From: Cryphonectria parasitica EP155
Taxonomy: Eukaryota; Ascomycota; Sordariomycetes; Diaporthales; Cryphonectriaceae
Assembly: GCF_011745365.1 (NCBI RefSeq)
Contig: NW_024468909.1
Location: forward strand, 248,001 to 312,000
Length of the DNA: 64,000 nucleotides
Direction: 5' to 3'
Part shown: one piece after another, positions 12,014-22,246 of the stretch
How the letters are laid out: every line of letters starts with the position of its first letter
Numbering within the stretch: the first letter of the stretch is position 1
Made by a program: the position numbers and the translations under genes
The notes under the pieces: model-generated
Seen by the model: the letters and a program-made list of their open reading frames with translations, nothing else
The model's database searches: none
Told to the model about the DNA's origin: nothing

Positions 12014-13200
12014 ATGCAATCAGGAATCTCAGGTATGGTCCAGCTCGTCTCAGGGCCTTCCTCTAGAATACAAGCCTAAACACCTTCTCTCCCTCACTGA
12101 CCTGAGCTGATCTTTGTTTCCCCATACAGCCTCGGAGGAGTTGATTTCGAAGTTCAATGAGCTCCTACAGTCCGACTCCCACTTTGGCCTCCTCGTCACC
12201 ATCGAAAATGAAGCACTCGTGCCGCACTCGCTCCTCACGCCCTCCTCCCCGGCCTCATTCGCCGATAACGTTACATCCCTCCTCCTGCCCGCCCTGACCG
12301 ACACCGACTCGCGATACATCCTTCTCAAGCGCTATGACACTGTTCCCAAGCTCATAGCAGTGTCGTATGTCCCCGACACGGCCAAGGTCCGGCAGAAGAT
12401 GCTCTTCGCTTCGACGCGGCTGACCTTGGTGCGGGAGCTCGGGCGAGAGCACTTCCGGGAGACCATCTTCGCGACTACTAAGGACGAGCTCACGCCCGAG
12501 GGGTTTGAGAAGCACGACAAGCACGAGAAGCTCGAGGCACCCCTGACAGAAGAGGAGAGGAGCCTCGAGGACGTCAAGCGGGCTGAGGCCGAGGAAGGGA
12601 GCAGGGGCACAGGCACGAGGGAGATCCACCTCAGCCAGACGATGCAGATGCCAGTACACGAGGATGCGCTGGCCTCATTGAAGGAGCTGGGCGCCGGGGG
12701 CAGCAAGAACCTAGTGATGCTGGTGGGTTTTCTGACGTGCCGTATTCGGCCGTAAAGCAGGGCTGGCTAATATGATTGATGGCTGACCCCCTCGAGTTGT
12801 ATAGAAAGTCAACCCCGACACAGAGAAGATCGAGCTTGTGCCCGACTCGTCGTCCCCTTCGTCGATACCAGAGCTCGTCCAAGCCATCTCAAGCACCGAG
12901 CCTAGGTTTACCTTCTACCGCTTTGCACACGAGCACCAGGGAGCTCAGTCGGCGCCGCTGCTCTTCTTGTACACATGTCCGGTCACTGGAGGGCGGAAGG
13001 CTATCAAGGACCGCATGCTGTATCCACTGATGAAGCGCGCGGTCCTGGAGATGGCCAACCGTGAGTGTGGTCTGACCGTGGAGAAGAAGTTCGAGGTCGA
13101 AGAGCCGAGCGAGATCACCGAGGAGAGTGTGTTGGCGGATCTGCACCCTCAGGTGGAAGTCAAGAAGGGTTTCAGCAGACCCAAGAGACCTGGCCGGTAG
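12014..13200 (+). CDS. TWF1: Twinfilin, actin-monomer-binding protein with two ADF-H domains
   Basis: Three exons: 12014-12032, 12130-12722 and 12805-13200; 335 aa, the usual twinfilin size. The 19-nt first exon gives MQSGIS, which joins to ASEELISKFNELL, the expected twinfilin N-terminus. Introns are GTATGG...ATACAG and GTGGGT...TATAG. The first ADF-homology domain covers about residues 1-140 (LLVTIENEALVP; KMLFASTRLTLVREL), then a charged linker, then a second ADF-H domain about 180-310 (ELVQAISSTEPRFTFYRF; FLYTCPVTGG; KDRMLYPLMKRAV). The tail FSRPKRPGR resembles the basic capping-protein-binding tail. By family it sequesters ADP-actin monomers and acts at cortical actin patches. High confidence; only the tiny first exon lacks independent support. 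Confidence 0.95.
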
Positions 13201-13470
13201 GTTCATATGCTGAGTTGGCCTACGACAACCATATTGCGCTGAGTAGGAAAGAAGAGGCCATCGCGGCATTGCAGGCAATCCGATGGGATCCAGGAGCAAA
13301 GTGTAGCAAAGCGTTTGAAGGACCAGACCAAAATAGATGATATGATCTAAATTATGCCAATGCTACACATGTTACAGTCTAGTGTACATTCCCAACACCT
13401 GATGCTGTCCCAAAAACCAAGGGTGTATCGGCACGCGACTCTTTACCCCCTCTGCTCAACCCTCCCTCGT

Positions 13471-14624
13471 CTACTCCTCGTACTCTCCGCCTGAAGATGT
13501 CCACGAGCTCCTTTCTATCTTGTCCTTGAGAAACTCGTACACGGTGAAGGTGACAGCCTGGCCAGGGGCGACCCTCATGATCCGTGGTGTTATGCCTTTA
13601 TAGAATGCATGCATACCTTCTTGTCTGTCATGGAGGCAATAAAGTCAGTCACCATCCAAATAGTAGCAGAAGCCCTTTTTGAAAGGGAGAAGAGAAAAGG
13701 GAAGGAGAGGGGGGGGGGGGGGGGGGAAGAAAAACCTACCTGAACATCTCTCCCGCGATCGCAGTAATTCTCTTCAGCGCGCTCACGCCAGGCTCAGCGG
13801 GCGTCTTCTGAAGTCTCGTCTTGATGGTATCGACAGGGGCATTACTCAGAGGGCCCATGGCGCCACTGACAAGGCCTATGAGGGTGGTTTGCCATCCAGG
13901 CAGGGTACCGCCCTCATACTGCGGCTGCCAGCGCATCAGTGCCTCCTTAAAATAGGTGTAGGCGGTGAAGTTGACGGCCTGGTTGCTGCCCTGCCGTAGC
14001 GCAGTCAGGCTCACGCCACGGTACAGGGCGCCCGCACCCTCCTCTCTGACGACAGTGTACAGCGCATGTGCGGCATTACGGTACTTGGGCACGTCGAGAG
14101 GGTCGGCGAGAGAGTGGTGCTGGGCCTGCAGGCGGATCTTGATGACCTCCATCGGCGTGACGACAGCAACGGCCTCGGTGACGCCTGCGGCAAGACCCGC
14201 GAGAAACGTCCCGCGGCCCGTGATAGTGCCTGTTTCCTTATCTGCGAGGGCTTGTTTGTATGCCTCGAAAGAGGTGAAGCGGATAGCCATCTTGGGGACG
14301 ATGCCTGTGAGAACGGCACCGAGGCCCTTGTATAGACCCAGGGGCGTTTCCCTTTTCACGATCTGGGCGCCTGTAGCTAGGAAGCCACGCTTCGGGGAAC
14401 CTGGGGCGCGGCCTCGGCGGGAGAGCTGCATGCGAACCTTGATTGTGTCTGTGGAGGGAGGCAATTGGTCAGAGGAGGAGAGAACAGGAAGAAAAGCTGG
14501 ACGAGAACACACCTAAGGGGTGACATATCATGGCCTCCATCATGCCTGCTCCGCCGCCTGCTATCAGGTTCACTGCTGCGCCTGCTGGGGCCTTGCCATC
14601 TTTTCCCTGTACCTTTGTCGCCAT
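13471..14624 (-). CDS. Mitochondrial carrier, succinate/fumarate (Sfc1/Acr1) type
   Basis: Three exons: 14624-14513, 14448-13740 and 13624-13471; 324 aa (yeast Sfc1 is about this size). It shows the three tandem repeats of the SLC25 family with signatures PLDTIKVRMQ (formed across the exon 1/2 junction), PMEVIKIRLQAQ and PVDTIKTRLQ, and matching EG-type motifs (GLYKGLGAVL, ALYRGVSLTALR, AFYKGITPRIMRV). The start MATKVQGKDGKAPAG and the glycine-rich first helix fit the family. By homology it exchanges cytosolic succinate for mitochondrial fumarate across the inner membrane, linking the glyoxylate cycle to gluconeogenesis on C2 or fatty-acid carbon; substrate identity is inferred from overall resemblance only. 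Intron 2 (13739-13625) contains an 18-nt C run on the coding strand shortly after the donor. Ends TAC GAG GAG TAG. Confidence 0.92.
13709..13726. repeat. 18-nt G homopolymer in an intron of the mitochondrial carrier
   Basis: Reads as poly-C on the coding strand within the second intron, starting about 12 nt after the donor. Confidence 0.9.
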
Positions 14625-16914
14625 TGTGTCCGGTGTTGGCTGTTGGGTAGCTAGGATATCAGGCTGAGGTTTGAGTTGTAAGTACAGTCTGCGCTGCCGC
14701 CCTTCTGCTGCTCCTCCTCCTCTTCAGGTCTACCACTCCGGCAGGACTCTTAGAAAGATACCACCACAAGCAGCACGTCTAACAAAGATGACTGCACAGT
14801 ACTGTCATGTGCTTAAGGGGAAACAGATAAGATGCACGTATATGCACACATTGACTATACCGTCAATCAAGACGAGAGAAACGAAAGAGAGAGAGTGGGG
14901 GAGGGGGAGGAAATAATACCAAACATGACATGCGACAGTCAAGACAAGAGGCACACACGATCCGGTGGAAGGGAACCGAGGTTCAAGTACCTCGTAATTA
15001 TAAGTCTGACACCAGACCCAGGGAAGCGGGCGAGGCGTCCGTCCTCGAGAAGCTAATGGGGACGTGACTCAAAAAAGAAAAGAAGAAGAACAAGGAGATG
15101 AAGAGAGCTATTACTCTAAGGAGCAAGTTGCCCTTGGCCCGCGGCTGTCGAGGAGGGGCCTTGCCGGGAAACACTCGTGACTTTTTGGAGCTGGCACTTG
15201 CACTTGGCAACTGGAGCTCGAGATATGTCACGGCAGACCAGATCAAATCGAGGGGCGGATGCAGGGACCTGTGACTTGACCAGGGTGACATGGAGAACAC
15301 AAGGAGATATGAGATGTGGTTGCTTTCGGTGCAGCGGATGAAGATGCAGTTGCGCTCCTCCAACGCCCAAAAAGAACGGATCCGCCAAGCATCACCCACA
15401 ACCACTGTGGGAGTGTTTGAACTCTCACCTGAAGGTGTCTCTCACACAATGGAATCCAATTGTTATCGAGAAAGAAAACCCCTCCTCACTTGACTTGAGT
15501 GCAAAATGCTGGACCAAATCCATCCTGAAGGCATTGCCCCATGGACGACGGGACGTTCGAAATTCCCATGTGAAAGTCGTCGTCTCCCCTGAGAGCTGAA
15601 AACGTTAATACCCCAGAAGGGACACCAAGAGTGACGTCGACGTTTGGGAGGTTAGCCGACCACAAGCCGAGCTTGTGATTCTGGCCTGGGCTTGGCCTGG
15701 CCATATTGCGGGGATTGAAAGTGGCCCTGAAAGGAAAGACGAACCCACCCCCACCCACTCGAACTGGGAAGGGACAAGGGTCTGGCTGTCAGTCTGTTTC
15801 AAAGGAGAGAGAGGATGACTCGGGTGGATTCGGAATTAGTCCTCTGACTCTGTTGTTTCTCGAGTTCCTCCGACCGGAGCCGAGGTTCTTCTGGTCTCCG
15901 CTCTCCGTTGTCCGTCCTCCGTGGCCCGTGACGGACCTGTTCGTGGTCAAGCCGGAAGAGAGAGTGGAAGCTTTGGGTTTTTTTTTGAAAAAGAAGAGAA
16001 GAAAAATTCATTTCTTTCCTTCCTTTTTCATTTGCGTTGTGTGGCTGTGGAAGGGGCCAGTGTCTCACCAGCCCGTGCGTCTCAGACGCACCCTGCGATT
16101 TCTAGACAGCTTCAGCGAGCAGGCTGGCTCTTTCCTTCCTTCTTTTGGAGCGCAGCTTCCTCAATATAGCCTCTCCCCACAATGTCTCTTTCCCTTCATT
16201 CAAATCTAATCTTGTGACCTTCTTTCCCAGCAGAGTGAAGCATTGGTCATCCTTTTGGCCTTCGTTAGTCACGTCAAAGCATGCCGTAATAACGGACTAG
16301 GAGATGCTCTGCAATTAATCGACTGTGGCCCGTCGAGGCACGATATTCAGCCATCAGCAATCTGTCACGGTACATCCTCCATTGCAGCCCTGGCCACACC
16401 TTTCAAATTTCAGTCGCATTTCAGAGCAGGGACACTGCCCCCTACACCTGATAGAAGAGTTGGTGGTGTTGGAGCCTGTTATTCGCGTGCTCTGGGCGAT
16501 TGTTTGAAGGGGAATCTTTTCTCTGAATCTTTACTCCTAAAAATTCTACGACAGTCAGAAGTATGTACAAATCGACAGGATACAACTCAGCTATTGGGCC
16601 GGCCATCCACGGTCATACCGTCATACGCGATGGTCATGGAAGATCCCTTCATGTGTCACGATCGGGCCAAGACTGACCGAGCATGGCGGGTCGACTGTCG
16701 ACCTGTATTCTTCCCCTCATGCATCTCATAGTGGCCAACTCTCAAGGTGACGTTGTACGGTTTACACGAGTCAAAATCACGGACATACTTATCAACTGTC
16801 TTCCTCGCTTAAATTCAACAGCCAACTCTACAACACATATATCCCCAGAAAGACAAAGAAGAGAAAAAAACACATCTTGAACACAGCTACAGTCACCAAC
16901 TCCAACAAATCAAC
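14625..16914. other. 2.3 kb intergenic region between divergent carrier and SDR genes
   Basis: No gene supported. A 167-codon frame (15706-16209) is dominated by Pro, Lys-rich and Phe-rich low complexity and was rejected. Purine-rich (14880-14920) and pyrimidine-rich stretches precede both genes and are compatible with long 5' leaders. Confidence 0.45.
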
Positions 16915-17745
16915 ATGTCGATGAGCATCGAGGAGGTGGCGGCCCAGCCTCGCCAGCCCAGGCCCGCCCCCGACATCCCGACCAACGTGCTCGAGCAATT
17001 CAGCATGAAGGGTCGCGTCGTGGTCATCACCGGGGCAGCAGACGGCATCGGCTACGCAGTGGCAGAGGGCATGGTAGAGGCTGGCGCCGACGTCGCCCTC
17101 TGGTACAACAGCAACGACGCTGCTATCACCAAGGCTGCATCCCTCTCGAACGAGTTCGGCATCAAGGCTCAAGCCTACAAGGTTGACGTGACGGATGCTG
17201 AAGCGGTGCGCACCACGCTCGAGGCTGTGGTCAACGACTTTGGCGGGAAGGTTGACTGCTTCGTGGCGAACGCGGGTATGGCCATCTCCAAGCCCATCAC
17301 GGAGCAGACGGTCGACGAGTACCGCCGCCAGATGGCCGTCAATGTCGACGGCGTCTTCTATTGCGCAAAATACGCCGGCGAACTGTTCCGCCGCCAAGGG
17401 TTCGGCAACTTGATCCTCACCTCAAGCATCTCGGCGCGCATTGTGAATGTTCCTGTCGACCAGCCCGTATACAACGCCACCAAGGCCTTTGTCACACAAC
17501 TGGGCAAGAGCCTGGCTAGGGAATGGCGCGAGTTTGCCCGCGTCAACATCGTGTCGCCTGGCTTTTTTAATACCAAAATGGGCGCGTCGGAGAGAGTGTT
17601 CAGCGAGGGGTTGAGGATGACGCCGCTGGGCCGGCAGGGAGATGTCAAGGAGATCAAGGCTTTGTATCTTTATCTTGCGAGCGACGCCAGTACTTACATG
17701 ACGGGCAGTGATGTGCTGATCGATGGTGGCTATACCCTTCCTTGA
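16915..17745 (+). CDS. Short-chain dehydrogenase/reductase (xylulose/sorbose reductase-like)
   Basis: Single exon, 276 aa, starting at MSMSIEEVAAQ (the ATG follows CAAC, a good fungal context). Classical SDR landmarks: cofactor loop TGAADGIG (residues 39-46), NAG at about 119-121, the TSSIS serine region at 169-173, and the catalytic YNATK at Y186/K190; it ends TGSDVLIDGGYTLP. The roughly 30-residue N-terminal extension and the motif layout match NADPH-dependent mannitol dehydrogenase / L-xylulose or sorbose reductase-type enzymes of fungi, which interconvert polyols and ketoses in the cytosol. The exact substrate cannot be read from sequence. No targeting signal. Regulation not visible. Confidence 0.92.
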   Translation: MSMSIEEVAAQPRQPRPAPDIPTNVLEQFSMKGRVVVITGAADGIGYAVAEGMVEAGADVALWYNSNDAAITKAASLSNEFGIKAQAYKVDVTDAEAVRTTLEAVVNDFGGKVDCFVANAGMAISKPITEQTVDEYRRQMAVNVDGVFYCAKYAGELFRRQGFGNLILTSSISARIVNVPVDQPVYNATKAFVTQLGKSLAREWREFARVNIVSPGFFNTKMGASERVFSEGLRMTPLGRQGDVKEIKALYLYLASDASTYMTGSDVLIDGGYTLP

Positions 17746-18242
17746 GACAATCATTACTAAGTATGATACAGTAATCATTCTATGCTTGGAAATGAAGACC
17801 AGTCTAGTAAAGGGGAAAGGAGGGGGGGGGGCAGCAAGAGAAGCGGTCAGTCAGCCTGTGTCTCTGTCTCTGTCCCTCTCTCTCTCACACACAAACACAC
17901 GGGTATTTGTAATGTTAGTAGAGGTAGCCCCTCTTTTATTAGACATGCAGTACTACCCTCCAGTGGCTCCTCTACACTTTAGCTGCAAAATTGCTTATAG
18001 TGCAGCAGTGCCGCATTGCTCAGCCGCATTGCTCACCCCGATTGATCTTTTTTCTGGCACATAAGAACATCCCTTATCATGTTGGGGAGGGGGAGGGGAA
18101 AGCGCATTCTGAAACCTCATCCTGGTCCTCATCCTCCTTCTCTAATCCCCATTTCCCTCATGGCGTGTCACTGGCTATCGAGCATCAACCATCCTATTCT
18201 CCTTAGAGTGGGATTAAAATTTACTGCACGTGACAGTACGTT
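17746..18242. other. Intergenic, low-complexity tracts
   Basis: Contains a 10-G run (17822-17831) and a CT/CA-rich microsatellite (about 17865-17905). No frame of interest. Confidence 0.6.
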
Positions 18243-19409
18243 ATGATGGCGAGTCTGAAGGGTCCAGACCCTTACCGGGCGGTTCCCATAGACCCTGGGA
18301 AACGCGCCATAAGGCTTGTAAAGGTTCAACCTGGATCCTCACCACCCATCCGCTGCCAATTCATCTCGTGTCTCCTCGAGGACTGCCCCCCGTATATAGC
18401 ACTGTCTTACACCTGGGGATCCTCAGAACACAAGAGAAATATACAGCTCCAATCGAAAACATGTGCCGTCAGCAAGAACCTGTTCGCATTCCTGTGCCGC
18501 GTGAGCCGAGATGCCAACGACTCGTTCTTTTGGATCGACGCCCTGTGCATCAATCAGAGCTGCAACCGCGAGCGCACCCACCAGGTCCGCCTGATGAAAG
18601 AGATTTATTCGCGCGCCTGTCGCGTCATTGTCTGGCTGGGCGAGGCCGCTTCCGAATCCTACCACAAAACCATCCACCTCATCGAGGCCACCTACCGCGA
18701 GCTGTGCAAGAGCTCACCCGACAGCGCCTGCAGCCTGGACCTGAGCCCGACCGAGCGCGACAACATCATCTCGCTGTATGAGCACGAGTACTGGAGCCGC
18801 GTGTGGATCGTCCAGGAGGTCATGTGCGCCAGGGAGCTGGTCATCTACTGGGGGAAACGGACCATCCGCTGGGAGTGCATCGCGCGCGTCTCGGACCTGC
18901 CGGCCATCGACAGGCTTGCCTCCAGCCCAGCGGCGATTATCATCCGCGCAAAGACACTGTGGGGTGGCTCGGTGTCGCTGGCGCAGCTGGTGTCGACGTA
19001 CATCCACCTGCACAGCTCGGATATCCGGGACAAGGTGTTTGGCCTGCTGGGGCTCGCCTCCGAGGAGGATCCCATGCAGGCCGACTACTCCATGACGGCA
19101 GAGGATGTCTTCGAGGCGACCTGCCGCGTCGCCTTCCGGTCTGGCTCCCTTGCCCGCTTCTATGACAAGGTCCAGTTCGGCAAGAGCCTGCGGGACGCCC
19201 TGGCAGTGCCTTTTACCGACAAGCGCCTGGGGGAGTTGGCCAGGCACACGACACAGAGCTGGAAAGCTAAGCGGCGGAATGAAAAGGTTCATCAGCGCCA
19301 AGTTCAGAACTCCATCAATCGCCACTCGACACTGGGACGGGTCCATGGGCGAGCAATGAAGTCTCATGCCCCCGGTTGGCGAGGAGAAAAGAGTTTCTCG
19401 GACGGATAA
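18243..19409 (+). CDS. HET-domain (heterokaryon incompatibility) protein, short form
   Basis: Intronless, 388 aa, starting MMASLKGPDPYRAVP. HET-domain motifs appear in order: YIALSYTWGSSE (about residues 50-61), NDSFFWIDALCINQ (92-105), the RTHQVRLMKEIYSRACRVIV block, and YWSRVWIVQEV (about 183-193). The family mediates allorecognition and programmed cell death in heterokaryons, often partnered by a NLR or other cue. This copy stops soon after the conserved middle region (SSDIRDKVFGLLGLAS), with a basic, unconserved tail; most relatives are 550-800 aa, so it is either naturally short or C-terminally truncated. Codon use is GC-rich and regular, so it is unlikely to be an old pseudogene. It lies 1.5 kb upstream of the repeat-peptide precursor; no functional tie is shown. 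Confidence 0.88.
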   Translation: MMASLKGPDPYRAVPIDPGKRAIRLVKVQPGSSPPIRCQFISCLLEDCPPYIALSYTWGSSEHKRNIQLQSKTCAVSKNLFAFLCRVSRDANDSFFWIDALCINQSCNRERTHQVRLMKEIYSRACRVIVWLGEAASESYHKTIHLIEATYRELCKSSPDSACSLDLSPTERDNIISLYEHEYWSRVWIVQEVMCARELVIYWGKRTIRWECIARVSDLPAIDRLASSPAAIIIRAKTLWGGSVSLAQLVSTYIHLHSSDIRDKVFGLLGLASEEDPMQADYSMTAEDVFEATCRVAFRSGSLARFYDKVQFGKSLRDALAVPFTDKRLGELARHTTQSWKAKRRNEKVHQRQVQNSINRHSTLGRVHGRAMKSHAPGWRGEKSFSDG

Positions 19410-20948
19410 ATAATTCGTGTTCCGAGAAGAAAAGAGAAAAAGAAATGAGCGTCAATTTCTACACTCATGTTCCAATGCGGAAATCTCCTGTCACGAGGTT
19501 GTCCCCCTTCTTACCACTACGCAGGTTTGAGGCAAATGCAACCTGCTTATATTGACTGATATCCACCCCTACAGGACATATTTGCTGTCTTGTACTTGTT
19601 ACTTCGACGTATGAACTGACTTTCTTTTTGGTTATATAGCGCATGTGTTTTTGGATAAGGAAAATAGGTAGGCTTCGGTGAAAAGCGGTGTATGCAAGGA
19701 TATAAAAAAGGAGGGTGGACACGGAGGCATGCAAGGTTTGTTTGTGTGCTATATTTCTCTACATTGCAACAAATAACATAGCCAACATAGTAGTGATAAT
19801 CAAACTACAACTACAATTAAATGTGTCTAAGTATAGTAGTCTGTCATTCCCCATAAACACTGGCCGTTCATATGTACTACTGAAGATAGCATACGGACGA
19901 ATTCGCTTTCCGACTCGGTTGAACAAGAGTGTTTTGAGGATCTTTTTGCCAGTGCGGACTGAGTCGAGAAGACCGACCCGTCTCAAGCCTTCGATATCGC
20001 CCAGGCTCCATGCGATTTGTTTCGCGATTCCCAGTCGCGTGGGTCGGTCAAGGTGACTTTTACGGCCGTTTAGCATGCACGAAGCGCCATTCATACCGGT
20101 TGAGGCACCATGTGCAGTGTCTGTAGTGCCCCTCTTCGGGTCCAGCCGAGCTGACCAAGTCTAAAGGTAAGCATGCGGCCGTAGTACTATCTTCACAACT
20201 CTCAAGGCTTCCAACAGCTGCTGCCTGAGAAGCAACCCTTCTAGCCCTGAAGACCTCAACGAACTCCGACCAGGCAGCCCGGTTTCCAGGCTCGCATACG
20301 TCACACCTGTCATGCGTCCGAGACAGCATCGTACGTATGTTGTCAGCAATGCCCCCACGTCGCGGCTGTTGAGGTTGGCCGCATGTGGGTCGATTTCGTA
20401 GGATCTTACTTCTCAGTGGTTGGGGTCGTGTTCCCGAGGCCTCAGAGGTTCGAACAGCGTTTGACTTTGGGCCATTGTGCACGACCACGGAAATGCGGAA
20501 ATCCAAGCGGGTGGGAAGCTTTTATCTCCATCAGTACAGCTTAGCTGACAGATCGATCGGATATCGACCGAAGCACGCCAGAGATGCATGCATATACACT
20601 CCTGGGGAGATGTATAGGGGACGATGTTCACAGATATAAGTACATCAGCTCTTCTCGGCCACAACGGCCATCTCTCTCTCCCTTCATCACCATCACCAGC
20701 TTTCCATTCACTCTCTCTTGTCTTCTTTTTGAGATAACTACTCTGGAAGTAGTACTTCACTTTTTTCATTGCAAGATTGAATTACACCTGGCGTGTACAA
20801 CTTGCTGTATTCATTTGACCCTCACTCGTTTTGGCAATAGCACTCATTCACAACCAGTTCAAGTTGATCAATTCATTTATCACCACATCACCTTCAATCC
20901 TACTCATTCCAAACACCCACAGTACCTCCTTTCCGCCATTCAGTCAAG
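19410..20948. other. Intergenic region upstream of the repeat-peptide precursor
   Basis: No gene supported. A TATA-like GATATAAG occurs at 20633-20640 and is followed by CT-rich sequence and an uninterrupted leader of about 250-300 nt before the ATG at 20949, which looks like a promoter plus 5' UTR. Short frames at 20060-20506 (minus) have no motifs. Confidence 0.45.
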
Positions 20949-21578
20949 ATGCGCACTTCCAACGTGATTGGCTCTCTGCTGGCCACCATGGTCATGGCTG
21001 CCGGTGTCCAAGGCGCGCCTGTCAACAACCAGCGCGACCTCGATACTCTTGACGCGCGTGCGCCTCAGCTCACTGGCATCGTGGATGCTCTTGAGGATGC
21101 ATTCAAAGGCGTTTCAAGCGCTTCCAAGGGACTAAAGACATCCAAGACTACAGAGAAGGAGGCTCAGAGTAGCAGTTCAAGCGGATCAGGTGGCGAAACT
21201 GTTTCCATTTCTTCTGTAGATGCCAAGCGTTCACCTCAGCTCACAGGCATTGTGGATGCTCTCGAGGATGCGTTCAAGGGAGTTTCCTCGGCGTCTAAGG
21301 GCCTGAAAACTTCAAAGACTACCGAGAAGGAGGCTCAAAGCAGCTCCTCTAGCAGTTCAGGCGGTGAGACTGTTTCGATCCCTTCTGTAGATGTCAAGCG
21401 TCAATTGTCAGGAATTGTGGATGCTCTGGAGGACGCATTCAAGGGGGTTTCGACAGCTTCCAAGGGCTTGAAGACAGCCAAGACTACAGAGAAGGAGGCT
21501 CAGAGCAGCACCAGCAGCAGCAGCGGCTCTAGCACCTCTGGGAGTGTTACTGCTGTGATTCCATCTGTCGATATCTAG
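20949..21578 (+). CDS. Secreted tandem-repeat precursor with Kex2 sites (KEP/RiPP-like)
   Basis: Intronless, 209 aa. Residues 1-22 form a signal peptide (MRTSNVIGSLLATMVMAAG, cleavage likely after VQG). A short pro-region ends LDAR, and then three units follow at residues 40-92, 97-149 and 152-209, separated by KRSP and KR. Each unit has an amphipathic block (L[TS]GIVDALEDAFKGVS), a Lys/Thr block (ASKGLKT, KTTEKEAQ), a Ser/Gly-rich stretch and SVD plus one small or aliphatic residue. The last unit ends exactly at the stop where KR would occur. Known fungal Kex2-processed repeat proteins include pheromone precursors, KEPs and dikaritin RiPP precursors; no UstYa/DUF3328 or UstYb partner is seen in the window. 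A role as a secreted peptide hormone, effector or structural peptide is open. No Cys is present. Confidence 0.85.
   Translation: MRTSNVIGSLLATMVMAAGVQGAPVNNQRDLDTLDARAPQLTGIVDALEDAFKGVSSASKGLKTSKTTEKEAQSSSSSGSGGETVSISSVDAKRSPQLTGIVDALEDAFKGVSSASKGLKTSKTTEKEAQSSSSSSSGGETVSIPSVDVKRQLSGIVDALEDAFKGVSTASKGLKTAKTTEKEAQSSTSSSSGSSTSGSVTAVIPSVDI
21066..21224 (+). repeat. Precursor repeat unit 1 (53 residues)
   Basis: Begins QLTGIVDALEDAF and ends SVDA followed by KR. It is preceded by DAR-AP, a monobasic version of the KR-SP spacer. Confidence 0.85.
21237..21395 (+). repeat. Precursor repeat unit 2 (53 residues)
   Basis: Begins QLTGIVDALEDAF and ends SVDV followed by KR. It is preceded by KR-SP. The first 34 residues after Gln are identical to unit 1 although about half the codons differ. 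Confidence 0.85.
21402..21575 (+). repeat. Precursor repeat unit 3 (58 residues)
   Basis: Begins QLSGIVDALEDAF directly after KR, has an expanded Ser/Thr/Gly linker, and ends SVDI at the stop codon. Confidence 0.85.
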
Positions 21579-22246
21579 ATGGTGTGTGGTCAAGCAAGTA
21601 AGCGTGGGACAATGTTTAGTCTATTATTTTCAAACAAGGAAACTTTTCCAAGAACACAAGTGAATAATTTCAGCAAGAAATGAAGTGGCACAACAATTAT
21701 CAAGCATTGGGTCTGACAGCATCTTATTTACACGTCTGAAGGACCAAAGGCTCACTCCAAACATTCCATCTTAGTACTCAAAAATTACACTCTCCCCCCC
21801 CCCCCCCCCCAAACCAGTGAATATAAGCCTCCAGTGTTTTGGTCCTTCTCTCATCACTTGATCTCATGTTACAATAAGGTTTTGAAGACTTGGAGCAAGT
21901 GAATGCCTGCAGTTCACCAAGGATATTATTGCATGCTGCTGATAATGTGAATTGCAGAAATATCTAGTATTGAATGCTATTTGATAAAATTAATTGATGA
22001 ACATGATTTGCTATATAAACATAATTCGCAACCATTGTTGCCTCCTCCTTCCTCCCATCAACTCGGCTTGTCAGGCATCAAAAAACATTCACAACCCAAC
22101 CCACATCCAGTCTCATCAATTCTCAACACCAAGACATTGCCTTTCGATAAGGTCGTATTCTCCAGCCTCAGCAGCTATCTCGTCATCATCGATGTTGAAT
22201 TTCTCGTCGCCATCCTTCTTGAGATTCCTTGGCAAAAGGTTTCGAT
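21579..22246. other. Intergenic region with 17-nt C run
   Basis: 3' region of the precursor gene and 5' region of the tail-anchored protein gene. A poly-C tract occupies 21794-21810. No gene. Confidence 0.6.

Noticed and set aside
15706..16209. 167-codon open frame
   Set aside because: Low-complexity Pro, Lys and Phe runs, no motif, lies in a divergent promoter region.
20949..21578. Assignment of the repeat precursor to a dikaritin (UstA-type) RiPP cluster
   Set aside because: No UstYa/UstYb (DUF3328), peptidase or tyrosinase gene in the window, and the units are far longer than dikaritin cores.
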